From assembly GCA_014338405.1 (NCBI GenBank), contig JTDE01000430.1:108323-172322 (forward strand): 64,000 nucleotides of DNA. The letters are read 5' to 3'. Under the pieces are notes generated by a model. That model was given only the letters and a program-made list of their open reading frames with translations. It was not told where the DNA came from and ran no database searches. This document shows positions 25,962-37,808 of the stretch, piece after piece (the stretch's first letter is position 1; each line of letters starts with the position of its first letter). Source of the stretch: Paragonimus skrjabini miyazakii. Lineage: Eukaryota; Platyhelminthes; Trematoda; Plagiorchiida; Troglotrematidae. The position numbers were made by a program, and so were the translations under genes.

Positions 25962-26131
25962 ATGAGTAGTAGGGGATTTTGATTTGCATATAGCTTAAAC
26001 ATCACCCACAATTGATCGCAGCTGTCGCATTCCCATAGACTTTCCAGTCGGCCCCTTTCAAACGGCAGAAGCACTAGACTCGAGTTTCGCTCTCATTAGA
26101 GCTCGTCAATTGTGGGTGATGTTCAATCTTT
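25962..26131 (-). mobile_element. hammerhead SINE, copy B with broken ribozyme
   Basis: Minus orientation. The conserved body (GCGACAGCTGCGATCAATTG and so on) is joined to most of the hammerhead: stem II GCTCT-AATG-AGAGC, GAAA, CTCGAGTC and TAGTGC are intact. The 5' strand of stem I, however, is replaced by CCCACAATTGACGAG, so the core C of CUGACGA is lost. The 130-base unit from 25998 is bounded by an inverted repeat (AACATCACCCACAATTGA at one end, its complement at 26109-26126). The 13-bp sequence ATTTAACTATCCG lies on both sides (25949-25961 and 26132-26144), a likely target-site duplication. Confidence 0.8.
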
Positions 26132-26550
26132 ATTTAACTATCCGCCGAAGTTTAGCATCTAATGCTTGGAACCATTGACTTTAATACTTGTGTTATAAGC
26201 TTNNNNNNNNNNNNNNNNNNNNNNNNNNNNNNNNNNNNNNNNNNNNNNNNNNNNNNNNNNNNNNNNNNNNNNNNNNNNNNNNNNNNNNNNNNNNNNNNNN
26301 NNNNNNNNNNNNNNNNNNNNNNNNNNNNNNNNNNNNNNNNNNNNNAAGCTTATAACACAAGTATTAAAGTCAATGGTTCCAAGCATTAGATGCTAAACTT
26401 CGGCGGATAGTTAAATAAAGATTGAACATCACCCACAATTGACGAGCTCTAATGAGAGCGAGACTCGAGTCTAGTGCTTCTTTTCGAAAGGGGCCGACTA
26501 GAAATTCTATGGAAATGCGACAGCTGTGATCAATTGTTGGTGATGTTCAA
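25998..26550. repeat. large palindrome centred on an assembly gap
   Basis: The left arm (25998-26202) reads out of the gap as the near-perfect reverse complement of the right arm (26346-26550). The inner 71 bases on each side are identical in inverted orientation, starting with AAGCTT at the gap edge. The inner arm sequence recurs a third time, directly, at 26557-26627, where it runs on into single-copy DNA. The arms consist of hammerhead SINE copies B and C plus flanking DNA. Confidence 0.9.
26203..26345. other. assembly gap (143 N)
   Basis: Run of N. It lies exactly at the symmetry centre of the palindrome 25998-26550, so the true sequence may be shorter or longer than shown. Confidence 0.95.
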
Positions 26551-26556
26551 TCTTTA
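26417..26556 (+). mobile_element. hammerhead SINE, copy C with broken ribozyme
   Basis: Plus orientation, inverted with respect to copy B. The ribozyme lacks the stem I 5' strand in the same way (CCACAATTGACGAGCTCT), and GAAA has become GAGA. The body ends GGTGATGTTCAATC and is followed by a third copy of the 13-bp sequence ATTTAACTATCCG (26557-26569). Confidence 0.75.
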
Positions 26557-26627
26557 TTTAACTATCCGCCGAAGTTTAGCATCTAATGCTTGGAACCATT
26601 GACTTTAATACTTGTGTTATAAGCTTG

Positions 26628-27754
26628 TTTACTATATCATTTGCAAATAAAACTGAGTTTCAGACACACATTCTTGAGATATCCAATCGATGATTTCAAT
26701 CAAGTACGAAACCGTTGTCAGTGAGGCCTCATTTCACAGATAAACACCAGCGCACACTCACTTTGTTGTCACGTAAAGCGATTGTAACTTCAGTTGGTGC
26801 AAATTGCCAATATGAGGTGAGTTGAGACTACTTGAGGTCAATGTGATGCTGGCATTTTACTGTGAATATTAACGCTGTTTTTAGTCACATTTGGATCCAA
26901 ACTCTACTAAGCATATCGGCAGCACACGATCAATACAGTTAACCTGAAGAAGGAAAACTCGAAACAGCTTGGTTTGTATTCATGCGAAAATAAATAGTTT
27001 ATGCTGGTTCTTGTGGGATGAAGTACAAATGTAAGCTAGAGAGACATCATAAATCTTACGGTGCAAGGATGAGCATTTAACTATATTAACTAATGCTCTG
27101 TAAATAGGAACATTCGCCCATTTTACTAATTTCACCGGTATAAAACCGCCTGACTTATATTGGTCGAATGAGTCTAACTGCGCTAGGCACTCGCTACGAT
27201 GGGGTGCTAGCCTAAGAATAGGCAATGGAAAACAGTCCCACAGTTAATAATAACCACTCGTGCGGTCATCACAAGTTCAAATTGATTCAGAACTAGAGCA
27301 TGGTCATCCCACCGGCGGCGTATTCAAAATTTGTTTAATTGCTGCTTTTAAAGTTGTGCTCAAAAGGTCAAGCATCCAGTGAACTGAAGCTGATTGATAA
27401 CACAAATGTTTTCGACTTGAATCATCCTCAGATTATCGGTACTTGATGAGTCCGAGGGGCGGGAAGAAACAATAATTTGAGAGTGTATATAAAGAATACA
27501 GATCATGTGGGTTAAAACAGGGATTGAAATGTAGCCTGGCAAAAGATGGTGTTTGAGGCTAGAGAATTGTTTGCGCTACTGATTCCTGAGAACAGCGCTG
27601 GCCGGATGTGTAACGAGCTGTACAACCGTGGACACAATGACCAAAAACCCATCACAGCATTGGCTAGTCAGTAGTATGTTTCAGAATGTGCTTAGATACG
27701 TTTACATCATCCTTCAAGATTCTTTATTATAAAAGTAATACAGAAACGACTCAC
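26628..27754. other. intronic stretch with a possible retroelement end
   Basis: CCTGAAGAAGGAAAACTCGA at 26943-26962 resembles the terminal motif of Penelope-like elements. Otherwise nothing recognisable. Confidence 0.35.
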
Positions 27755-27864
27755 TTGGTACGCAGCCCTCTTTTCCTGCCTGTTGAGTGAAGCCCGGACA
27801 GCATCTGTATTGGTCCTTTTCTGGTAGCTGTAGTACTGATTTGTAGTGAATCACGTGATGGATC
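27755..27864 (-). CDS. EMI-EGF protein, exon with C-terminal half of EMI domain
   Basis: This exon completes the EMI domain: after a short linker it encodes DQYRCCPGFTQQAGKEGC, the diagnostic YxCCPG-x-GxxGC end of EMI. The acceptor is TTCATAG before 27864 and the donor GTGAGT (27749-27754). It enters in phase 2, matching the exit of the exon at 36837, and leaves in phase 1, matching the EGF exon at 10707. The intron that splits the domain is about 9.0 kb. The splice sites, the phases and the domain logic agree, so the order of these exons is well supported although no transcript was seen. Confidence 0.88.
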
Positions 27865-30800
27865 CTATGAAGAGATGACCACTTTGATACGTAATTAAAT
27901 GTATTTAATGGACAATAAATAAGTTAAGGACTAAAATGGTTGGGCTACGTTCGCGATCGAATTCTGACCTACTCAAGAAGGTTAATGAACAGGACTATTG
28001 ATTAATCTGTTAAGTATACATAGTGCATATCCAAAATAAATTCACAGAGAATACACCATGTCATGCGTTTAAGCCAATTTTATTTTGTCTGCACTTCCAC
28101 GCATTTGACACTGTTGAGTCGTCAGAGTTAGATAGTTCAAGAACCGTTTAACGTAAGCCAAACCCAGCGTTGAGTGAAAACAGAAAATTGACATTTGTTT
28201 CTACTCACTTCGGCACCACACAGACCTGGACGATTTTACCAAAATATTCATTACTTTACGTAATTAAGTTGGTACAGTTTTGTGTGTTTCATCAAGCCAG
28301 AATAGAAAGTATGGTAAATGGACTACGCGAGTGGTATAATGAACTTTCAACGAGAACACATTTCGAACAGACTGGTTGACTGATTGAAGTTGCCAACGGT
28401 TGTGACTTGCATGAGAAGCGTACACTTAGGTCCAATTAATATTGATGATTTGCCGCAAACAAATCTCTTACTAGTAATTGGGATAAAGTAGAAATCACTT
28501 TTGCATTGAAGCTGGAAAAAAATTTCTGTGGATAAACGGAAAAAATTAAGCAAAAATTGGTTGTTGTTAAGGCGTTGATTAGGTGATTTATTCAGATCTG
28601 ACCAAATACAAGTGTATACGTGTAAAGAAATTACACGTGTTGGCGTTGGATTTTCCTTCTAATCGTCTGTAATAGTTTTTAATGACCTTTGTTGTCAACC
28701 TGCTTGAAAAGTGATCCAAAATTTTCAGGTTTTTGTCTGGACATTTTTCAGACCGTTGGCGGAAATTCTACGTGGACTACGAAAAGCGTATTCAGCTTAA
28801 AGGGTTACCTAGTTTGCTTTAGTCAGCCTCGTCAGGGACGAGGCCGCATCTCTAGAGAGGATTTAAACATCACTCACAATCGGTTTTTCTCACTCTAAAT
28901 GTCTGGGTGGTTGTGATTTTCCTTTACTCACAAAAATTCCAATATCCATTTGGATGCAACATTCTTTTGCCAATTTTCTGTTCATTAGAAGAGAAAAGAC
29001 GTTTTGGTGAACAGTCTATTTCGGTTATTCATCGTGCGGCCAATTATACTGTTTGCGTAATCTTCAAGCTCGTTTCGGAAGTGGTTTCGGCTAGTTGTGA
29101 AGATATTGAGGCCCTTGAAATGCGACTTCTTTTTGCCTTGTACATTGATCTCGCTTGGCTGTTCGTTTAACACAACTCGACCCGATAACCCCCCAACAAA
29201 TTCAAAGGCATTGATGTTCGCTCCTCCTTTTTATGAGGGTAGAATATCAGCGACTTTCAGATGAATGTCCATGATAACAGGATGAAAACAGAACTTATCC
29301 CAGATTCTGATCCGTAACGTATTCAAATAACATCACTGCACAATTTGAGATGGCCGTTACATAAGAAAAATACATTTGGATTTTGTCTTTACGTTTGAAA
29401 TCCATCCTAACTCGTTGAATCTTCCTCTTGTGAGTGCACGTTCACCTGCCTGTTTGTTGCATTGCTCTGCGGATAATATCTCGGATCTGCAGAGAAACAA
29501 CTACTTTTATTGCCCTTAAAAATCATTCGGAATCATCGGAATATTTAATGTTCAACATTCATTAATGGGTATCATGCTTACCTAAAGAATATTTTCTGAT
29601 TACAGTACTTTTGCTGTTACCGAATTTTTAAAATCCATGTTAATTTCTTTATTTTATTTAGCTTATAAACGTTGGTATGATCGTTCCCATATTCATGGTT
29701 CAACCAATATCCATTATCAAATGTGAATTATTGTTAATCCTGAAAGGGTCACGGGAAATCGTTTGTACAACTTAATCAATGGCGTTTTTATTTCATTATG
29801 TCGAAAACCTGAATATGTAAGTCTTGAGTATGCAGTTCATGGAGTAAAAATAACTAAGTTATTGATTAGACTTGATATTAATGCATCTTCTGACATGTCT
29901 CAACGAAAACATTCCAACTATTCATCATTTTCATGTAAACAGGTTTAAGGTGTTGGTATCTGCAAACTAAGCACGCTATGGGCCGTCCATTTCTTGTCTG
30001 TTAATTGGTCACTTCGTACACGCACTTATTCATGTGCACTACCTTATGTGAAGGGCATAACCAAATCAGAAACGAGTTTGTCATACTACCATGTGATGAC
30101 TTGCCAGTACGATGACTCATGTAGAATGGAATCAAACAGTAGCTGAATTGCGAACATACTCGACAAGTCGGAAGTTCCAAGAGGATTTCACAACTGATCA
30201 GAAGGATGAAGGATTTATGAGTCTGTCTTCATTTTGACACTAAGTCAACACGGTTGCCTGACCGAACACATTTGAATACCCCTTGTTCTCTTGTTGTTCA
30301 CAGTTTCGCTAAAAATTTTGATATCAAATGATACCTGACCACATGACATCCAGAAATTTCTCACTTGTGTCAATCAAATTGATTAAATGTCAGTGTCTTT
30401 CATATAAATAAGAGAAGTTACTGGAATGTTGCCAGAACATCTTGGAAAACTATACTCAATTTCATATTTATTACTATATCAGTACTAGATTTGCTCATAT
30501 CTAGTGACAGTCGTTGAGTGTCATCATGATCCACATTTTTGTGTCGTAACCTTGGGTACAGGGGCTTACGCTACCGTTGGTTTTGATAGTGATCCCCAAA
30601 ATAACAAAATAATCAACGAATACAAATGTAAGGAGAGAACAAGAGAAGGAACGAAGAAAAAATAAACAGCGGAGACGCATGAAGAAAGGAGCTAGTAACT
30701 CTGCGAGTACAGGCCCTCAATAGACTACGACACTTCCATGAAAGAGATTGTTTCAAAGCAGCGATATTGATGATAGTGGATTCCCATACCAGGTAGACGG

Positions 30801-32557
30801 TCTTTGTCAACCCTGCTCCATTGGAAAGTCAGAGCTTCAATAGCTCGTGGCCCCGTCATTGTTTGGCTGCCTTGCTGTTTCTTCCGGTCATTGGAAAGCA
30901 CACAGGACGATGCGCCGTATAGCAGACGCTCCATGGGCATGCGGAGTACCTGAATCATCCAGCAAGGACTATACATTTTTATTACCCCAGCTATTGGTTG
31001 CGAATTTGGCATTCTACAACTGGGAGGCAGTGGAAGGTCGCTCTACACCATGGGAAGATAAGTTAACCTTACAGTCACTAAAACATTGAGTGTTTATTGT
31101 TGTGCAACGAACAGGAACAGCTTCAGGGAGAAACTGGACGAAATTGGTAGGAATAACCGGGGTTTCAGTCCCCGATTGGATTGGTATTCTCACTTCTGTG
31201 TTAGGAAGAGCGGATAGCCAAGAGGAAGGTGCGCTTCTCATACGGAAACAAATAGTTAGACATCACCATACAATATTTCCACACCGATTTACTGGTAGAA
31301 TGATGGATAATAGAAATACGAACCGAATATACATTGTGGATTACCCAAACGTGCATTCGTGACAGTCCGGTAAGTCTCATTCTTTTTATCGTTCATCCTT
31401 CAACATAATCGATACATAGCTTGATTTTACACCAGACTAAATAGGAAAACAACTAGAACTGTGAGGTACAAAACTTGTTTTATTTTATCATACACATTGA
31501 AGATGTGGATACTTATGATTACAAAATGTCCTGTTTCTATGTTTGTCCCATGTTCAACAATCTTTGCTTACACAAAGCTAACTTATTTTTATGACTGTAA
31601 TCGTACATTTGACATTCGCATTTGTACACCCAACAAAATTTTGACTTATCCGCTTTTACCGTGTATACCAACTGGTAGAAACTTCCGGAGCCAGAGGTTT
31701 AAACAAATTGAGTCATCAATTTAGACCAGCGCTAGCTGATACCGTGGTGTTAAATGTAGAGCAAGAGGTATTAGCTATCCACACAAGTTCCTATCTGTAC
31801 AACCGATAAACTGATATCCTACACATAACTAACATCGATAAATGTGTTCGGCCGTTATTACCAACACCAGAGTAACTTCACCGTATTTTGTGAACTGCAA
31901 GTCAATCGGTGAAGGATGGCAAACAATTTGTTTTTAATGATCTAATCAAAAGCAAACTTGAATAAAAGATTTTTATGCAGTTTATTCCCTCCACTAAGTT
32001 CGCGATCATGCAGCCATTCAAAAAATTCTCACAATAGCAAACGAACGAAGAAGAGTAGAAATGCGTCAGTAATATCGTAGACGAATGTATTTCTTAACAT
32101 GCTGTGCAAAAAGTCAGCCGAGTATGCTGGGTAAAATAGAATAGATCAGTGACTATGTATGTTGTAACCGCAAAAGACGCTCGTCATTCGAAATTGTTTT
32201 TTTTTTGCAAGAAACCCAGTACCGTTTATGTTAGAACATAGAACAACAAACGCGTACATTCATTTGTATGGCTGACATGTATTCACACACACTGGGCAGT
32301 AGTATATTGTCATTCGCTTTGGTGACATGTCCCTCATTGTGCGTACACACTGTTCCAAAAGTCGCTCCTTGGCCTTCGTCTTCCTGAAGTTGGGACTTGC
32401 CCTTTAGTTCATGAATGCGCGCATCACACTATATACTGTTATACAACAAGTACATTCGTATGACGCTTTGCAGGCCTAGTTAACCTAGTACTGACAGTCA
32501 ACTTGCCACTCACTACCATAAAAATACACATATTTTATTCTCCCTTATAATTTACAG

Positions 32558-32801
32558 TTATCTTTTGTTGCGGTTTGTGCATATAGACAGAACACGTACA
32601 GTGCTCCAAAGTGAAATAAAGAATTTCAAGTATTTATTGATTGAAGTTTCTTCAGGCCAAGTGGATTCGTTACAATGTTGGTTCTGTGTGAGAAAATCAA
32701 GCTGTGGATTGCTATTAGAAACTGAGTGTCACGAGTTAAAGATCAAGTCCATAGTTGCAGGAGACATTGTTGTGCTTGAGTTGCAGGCAACAGAAAGTTG
32801 A
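32558..32801 (+). CDS. candidate exon, unrecognised protein
   Basis: After the acceptor TAATTTACAG the plus strand is open for 81 codons (phase 2 entry) to a TGA at 32799-32801. The product contains NFKYLLIEVSSGQVDSLQCW, RKSSCGLLLETECHEL and KSIVAGDIVVLELQATES. A good donor (GTAAGT at 32811) follows ten bases after the stop, so either this is a terminal exon with an intron in the 3' UTR, or a frameshift has interrupted an internal exon. A short related-looking frame (EAGHIIELKIVEVN) lies at about 32937-32986. Family unknown. Confidence 0.35.
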
Positions 32802-33350
32802 GAACAACCGTAAGTAAAAAAGAAGATGAACTCTGTGAAGTCAGCTAGATATGACTTTCGGCTATCAATTAATACACTTAGAAACCAAAATAATTAACCG
32901 ATTTTGACCAGGGATTCCGCAATAATGGGTGGTGGTTTAGAAGCAGGTCATATAATTGAACTGAAAATTGTCGAGGTGAATAGATGAAACGATATGCCTC
33001 ACTGCAACGTCTGTGACAGTAAAACCCGAGCCTGGCTAGCCTTACAATCTAGCGCTTATCTACGGGCCGTGGTTTTGATCAGTCCAACATGGTTGGGGCT
33101 ACTGAAACCTAAAGAAAAAAAACAGATGTTCATCACTTCGCTGGTGATTACTGGAGCGTCAGGTACTATCATTATTCTTTAGTGAACGATGTATGTGCTG
33201 TGAACTCGGTGAAATGATGTTATCCATTTTGTGTGTCAACCACGGCGTTTCGTTTTACATATATTTGCTGCGTGTTTAAATATCGGTTTAAACTCAAAGT
33301 ATATTATCATTGCATTGGTAGTTGAATGAATGTAGTACCGTTTGCCTTAC

Positions 33351-33464
33351 CTGTGTACGGAAGCTCATCTGATGTCTTCAACCCGTTCACGTAATGTCTT
33401 TTGTCTTCTAAGTTAACGATCCGTAAAAGTTTCAGACCCTTGTAAAATGACAATTTTTTGCATG
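33351..33464 (-). CDS. weak candidate exon on the minus strand
   Basis: Open minus-strand frame with acceptor TTTTAG before 33464 (or ACAAG before 33438) and donor CAG|GTAAGG at 33350. It contains YKGLKLLRIVNLEDKRHYV and NGLKTSDELPYT. It cannot be part of the EMI-EGF gene, because the EMI domain is continuous across this intron; it could be a nested gene or chance. Confidence 0.25.
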
Positions 33465-34649
33465 CTAAAATGTATCTGTTGGAGAGCCGAAAAATGATGC
33501 TCTCAAAATGAGCATTTTACTTCCCCATGAAATGATGTGGAGCGTGCAAAGAAAATCGAGGTTGTAGACATATCGAGTTTAGTCATATGACAGTGAGTTT
33601 ATTCCTGGACCACTGGTAAGTCTATCACATATTGAGAGTCTGGTGAATAGCACTGTGAAAGGATTGGGGAGGTCTTAGCGGCCAAGGTATGATTAGCCCC
33701 TGTTCAACAGAACACGCTGTATGGGGTTACGGAACGACAGTGGCTGTCTGCCTTGTCCAACTCTGAAGGAACATTTTTGACCAGTAATTCAATATATACT
33801 CTATAATAAGCACTGAATAGAAAACGATTATCATCAAGCTGGGAAAACCATTCGACCGTATTCCATTTATTGTATTACAACTGGGTACTTTTCACAGTCT
33901 ATCTATCAATGGCATAAGAATCTTCCAGTATGGTTCAACATGCTTTTATGTTGCTTTTACTTTCGATAACTCTCTCGCAGACCTTGATGTTGAACATTTT
34001 TGGATTCCGTTTACTCACAGCTATTGAACTAAAAGAGCTTAGTTTACTCTCCCAAGTGAATTCAGTTCCACAACTGTGCAGAGTAATTTAAGCGTTGTAC
34101 AAGGTATAACGCAGGTTTTGGAATCATTGGAAGAGATAGTAGTTACGACTGATGAATCCGGCGTTCGAACGACTCCCGAGATTGGCATTTCGACTGCAAA
34201 GTTTTACTAACTAAAGGAGATAACGTCGTCAGTGTCTAGGCGGTTGAACATAGAAGGTGATTAATATTGATGGACGTCTGTTTGCGTACACACTAATCAA
34301 TCGTTTTTTCAGTTCGAAGTTGGATTAGTTACTCATGCTACTTTCGAGCTGTTGAACTAAAGTCTGATTGCTCCCTTCTTCTGGCACTGGACACTTTGAT
34401 ACTGAGTCAGATTGGTCAGTTCCAGTTACTAATGATTTTCGTCTTGTAATCGGTACGGTCAACTCCTGTCCTCTGACTCGGTCGATCACTTCTTCCCTTT
34501 TGAATTTCGATTTGATCGGCTATTTATTTTTCAACTTTCCCCATAAATCTGAATCAATTTGCACCGTTCCCTTGTTCGGGTATGTGCACATTACTGCGTT
34601 AACTGCTTATTTATTTCCTGGTTCTCATTGGCTTATCTGTTTTGTACAA

Positions 34650-34960
34650 CACATTACTGTTTATGGAATCGACTGATCAATAACGTACTTCAAGAAATTC
34701 CGTTACTTGCTTGGTGTCTGCTTGCAAAAAGATTTCTGCAGTGCAGAGAGTGAATATGTGACCGACTTAATTCTCATGGATGATGATCAACACGAATGCA
34801 CAATGGTTGTTGATAACTACTTTGTGTTCATGTTTATGTATAGTTGGCTGTTGTCTCGTCTGGTTAACGTAATGTCTTCCACATTCACTGCGTTTTACTT
34901 TGTACGGAACATTTCTATCAGCAGGTCAAAGTTCTTCTACTTGAAGGGTGTTTTGCTTAA
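34650..34960 (-). pseudogene. Penelope-like element, GIY-YIG remnant of a second lineage
   Basis: On the minus strand one reads NVPYKVKRSECGRHYVNQTR (about 34865-34925; family form: PYKI.C..C...YVGQT.R), then HKHEHKVVINNH and, after a frame change, ADTKQVTEFLEVRY (34682-34723). This is the GIY-YIG module of Penelope-like elements of a type different from that at 21220-22680. The DNA up to about 35060 still reads RTKSDLKQNTLQVEEL in frame. Stops and shifts show decay; I could not find the reverse transcriptase upstream (35060-36200). Confidence 0.65.
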
Positions 34961-36836
34961 GATCGCTTTTAGTTCGTGATGCAGTTTTGACGTATTCCAA
35001 AACAGTCAGTAATGTTGATGGTACCCGCAGCGACAGAAAGTATTTGGCGATTTTCATGGATATCCGTTGCGAAAGTATACTTGTTTACCTGTAATTTCTC
35101 CTCTTACTCAGGAGGTCTTTGGTACTTTACTGTGTTTCAGCTGTTTTCACCAAAGTTCGTATTTGCCTTTATTTTATAACACGTGGCTTAGTTAATTTGC
35201 AATCCAGTGTGTTGGTTCGTATGTTATTTTCCGTTAAAATTAAGTTTTCAGTTTTCCATGAGATGCCGCACAGATTAACATTTCCACTTGTTGCTGTGTT
35301 TAACTTCCACGGAAACTTATTATCGTTGAAATGGCTGATTTGATCGGTATTCATTTGCTTAAGAATCATGAATATACTACTACATCATCCTATTCACTTT
35401 GTTGGTTTGATCTTGGACAACGCGATTTTCATCAATCTCTGCCTGGCTGATTCAGTGATGAATCTAGATGTAAACGATCTTTTCGCAGTTCTCTTATTTC
35501 GTTTTTCTATTAAATTCCGCCAGCCTCCATACTGACAGTTTTAAGCTGGATCACCTGCGCGTTGATGATGTTAACTCATTTAGTGGTGAAACATTTGCAG
35601 TTTGATTACTAGGCTGGACGAACAATGGAATATTCTAAATGTTTTTTGATTCCTCGCATTTTTTGTCTACGTAGGCAGCGTATCCTTTTACTCTGATGCA
35701 TTCCTTTCCAAGTATCGCAATAATTTGGAGGTTTGTTGGCCACGTTTCTACTAACTGAGCTACCATGATTTTGAAGGATGAACTTGTAGAGATGTACCCC
35801 TGGCCTGCGTTTCACTGCCTCGATACTTCTGAAGGTAACGAAACAATTTTCTTTCATCAAGCTAACCTGTCAAATAACGTAAATTTACCCAGATTTTATA
35901 TGGGGAATACATGTGGCAATCAATCGTATATCTGGGCGTGGATTTATCACACAACCTCTTTCGGTTTCTTCATGTGGCACCTAGTTTTACCAAATTGAGA
36001 AAGATGTTAGTCTGGGTCCCGCGTTCCCAAACTTCATCTACACCTTGGCCATTAATTTGTCGTTTTGTTGACAAACATCTTTATGCACAGTTTTCTCAAA
36101 CTTTTGGCTGCACCTCTCAAAGATATCACATTCTCTGGTGGATTACTGAACCGTAGTTCTTGCACGGCACTGATCAAATTGTCAGCTCAACAATAAGTTT
36201 GTCGATGGAACATTTTGTGATTCTACTTATCAGCTTTTATCTGAATGCTCTCTCAGCCCAGTCCTACTTCATTCGCACCTAAAAAGCAAAACCAGTCAGT
36301 TGTACTCACGACTTCATTGAATTGCGTAACAGGGCATGCTGTTATGTTTTTGACGTCGTTTTCGTTTTTGTTTGTGTAAGTCGTGTACATGACTTGTGCA
36401 TGACTGGGCCTTTGGCTCATGCCTGTTTGTGTTGCTTCGTTTTACATGACTGTTGCTGGTGTCCATACTTCAGAAGAACACTGTCTTTCGGTGTCTCCAC
36501 GCTACCCTAAAGTTAATCCACGAATGTAACGGACAATCAGAGTGGAAACGGCCGGCTTGTATGTTACAGAAGATAGCAATAATCAGGCTGATGAACAAAA
36601 TGAGGTAAACTGAGTGTAACGACAACAAAACGCTTAATCTGTTCAATTGACTAATTCGTTAACATTGACGAAAAATGATTGTAGTCTGATCAGTCCATTT
36701 TCATCATATGACAGTCCGACGCCCTTACTGCTGCAGCCACTAAAAACGAACGACCAGTGTCAGGCTACTCTCAAGTATCATGTGTTAACTCACTCAAATT
36801 TAAATAAAACCTTGATGTGAAAAAGTTATCACTTAC
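34961..36836. other. stretch without a supported gene
   Basis: The plus strand is strikingly T+C-rich with long spurious frames, as expected for the antisense of an A-rich retroelement. It may be the decayed 5' part of the Penelope-like element at 34650-34960, but no reverse transcriptase motif could be read. Confidence 0.35.
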
Positions 36837-36974
36837 TGTTTTTCAAGTTGTACACACCAATTTCCCTGATAGCCACAGTTTGGTTTCCAGACCTTCGTCA
36901 CCTTTGCATACGGTGTTTTGAACTTCTGATGCACGGTGCGTGGACGTGGTTTCGTGTCTTTGCACACATTTGGC
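36837..36974 (-). CDS. EMI-EGF protein, exon with N-terminal half of EMI domain
   Basis: Read on the minus strand this exon encodes RPNVCKDTKPRPRTVHQKF, then a PYAKVTKVWKPNCGYQGNWC stretch, the typical first half of an EMI domain (cysteine after PNV, then the CGY-x-GNWC pair). EMI domains are cysteine-rich modules near the N terminus of secreted matrix and signalling proteins and mediate protein-protein contacts. The donor is GTAAGT (36831-36836), leaving phase 2, which the next exon at 27864 completes. The acceptor I chose is CAAG before 36974; it is weak, and the reading frame stays open a further ~90 bases upstream, so the 5' edge could differ. No methionine or clear signal peptide is joined to it, so at least one upstream exon is missing to the right. 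Exon identity is secure; the exact left splice site is less so. Confidence 0.85.
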
Positions 36975-37599
36975 CTTGACACAACCACGTGATGTAAAGG
37001 TTTGGTCAAATTTCCGTTGTTTTGGCAGTGAATAGAGAAAAAAAGACCAGAGGCAACAAGGTAAACACGATGAGCGTTTGATTAACTCGATAATATTTTA
37101 AAATGATGTTGCAGCTCAACATTGTGTTGCAAAACTCCAATGCACGACCGACGGTTAGATTGGTGTCCTAGGTTTAAACCACGTATCTCACATGTCGCAC
37201 TGGCACGTCTTCTATACAAAAACAAATTTACTGTAACGCAGAAGAAGATAAACTAAATCAAAATACAAATGTAACTTTTAAATGAATGTTCCTGGTAAGT
37301 CATTCTATTGGAGATAATCCAGTTCAACAGTAGAAAGAATAAATTGGCTTCCACGTTATATCAGATATACCGACGTACTGAATAAAGAACACAGGAAATA
37401 TATCTGAACCTAGTCATTTCATCATCAAATAAGGGCCGTTCCATTCGTTAAAAAGCAGTGCTTACTGAAGAAAAATAAAATCGCGTTGTTTTTCTAAAAT
37501 ACTGCAGGTCGTTATGTTGAACAACAGCGGCCGGTTTCATAGCGCAGATTGGGCGTTAAAGTGTTCGGCTTTTTGTTGAGCTTGATATATTGATTACAG

Positions 37600-37808
37600 A
37601 TAATCCGTTATCAAACAGAATAACGCCGTCAGGTGAATTATTTTACCAGAACTGCCTCACAGTTAGTGTTTGTTCACACGGGAACTCCTTGCCCAATTCT
37701 GTAGATGACAGTTCTAAAATTATACTTCGTTGGTCCTTCTGTGAGAGACAACCTGCACTACAAGTTTTACAATCGCTAGTTGAACCCAACCCCACAAGTT
37801 ATATCTGA
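37600..37808 (+). CDS. candidate exon, unrecognised protein
   Basis: After a clear acceptor (ATATATTGATTACAG) the plus strand is open in one frame for 69 codons to TGA at 37806-37808. A good donor (TTCT|GTGAGA at 37741) also lies within it, so the exon may end at 37740 in phase 1. The product contains NPLSNRITPSGELFYQNC, LTVSVCSHGNSLPNSVDD and SKIILRWSF. Entry is in phase 1, which fits the exit of the exon at 15886-16058; the exit at 37740 fits entry of the exon at 45597. Family unknown. Confidence 0.45.

Larger units (their letters stand above)
27865..36836 (-). other. intron within the EMI domain (about 9.0 kb)
   Basis: Separates the two EMI exons, phase 2. It contains the candidate exons at 32558-32801 (plus) and 33351-33464 (minus) and a minus-strand Penelope GIY-YIG remnant (34650-34960). 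28000-32500 shows only short frames; a G+C-richer part at 30830-31360 has overlapping frames on both strands with no recognisable motif. Confidence 0.7.

Noticed and set aside
26159..26389. Identical open frames on both strands across the gap
   Set aside because: Artefact of the palindrome and the N run read as residues.
30725..31362. Overlapping frames on both strands in a G+C-richer patch
   Set aside because: Looks coding-like, but I could match no retroelement or protein family and found no complete exon boundaries.
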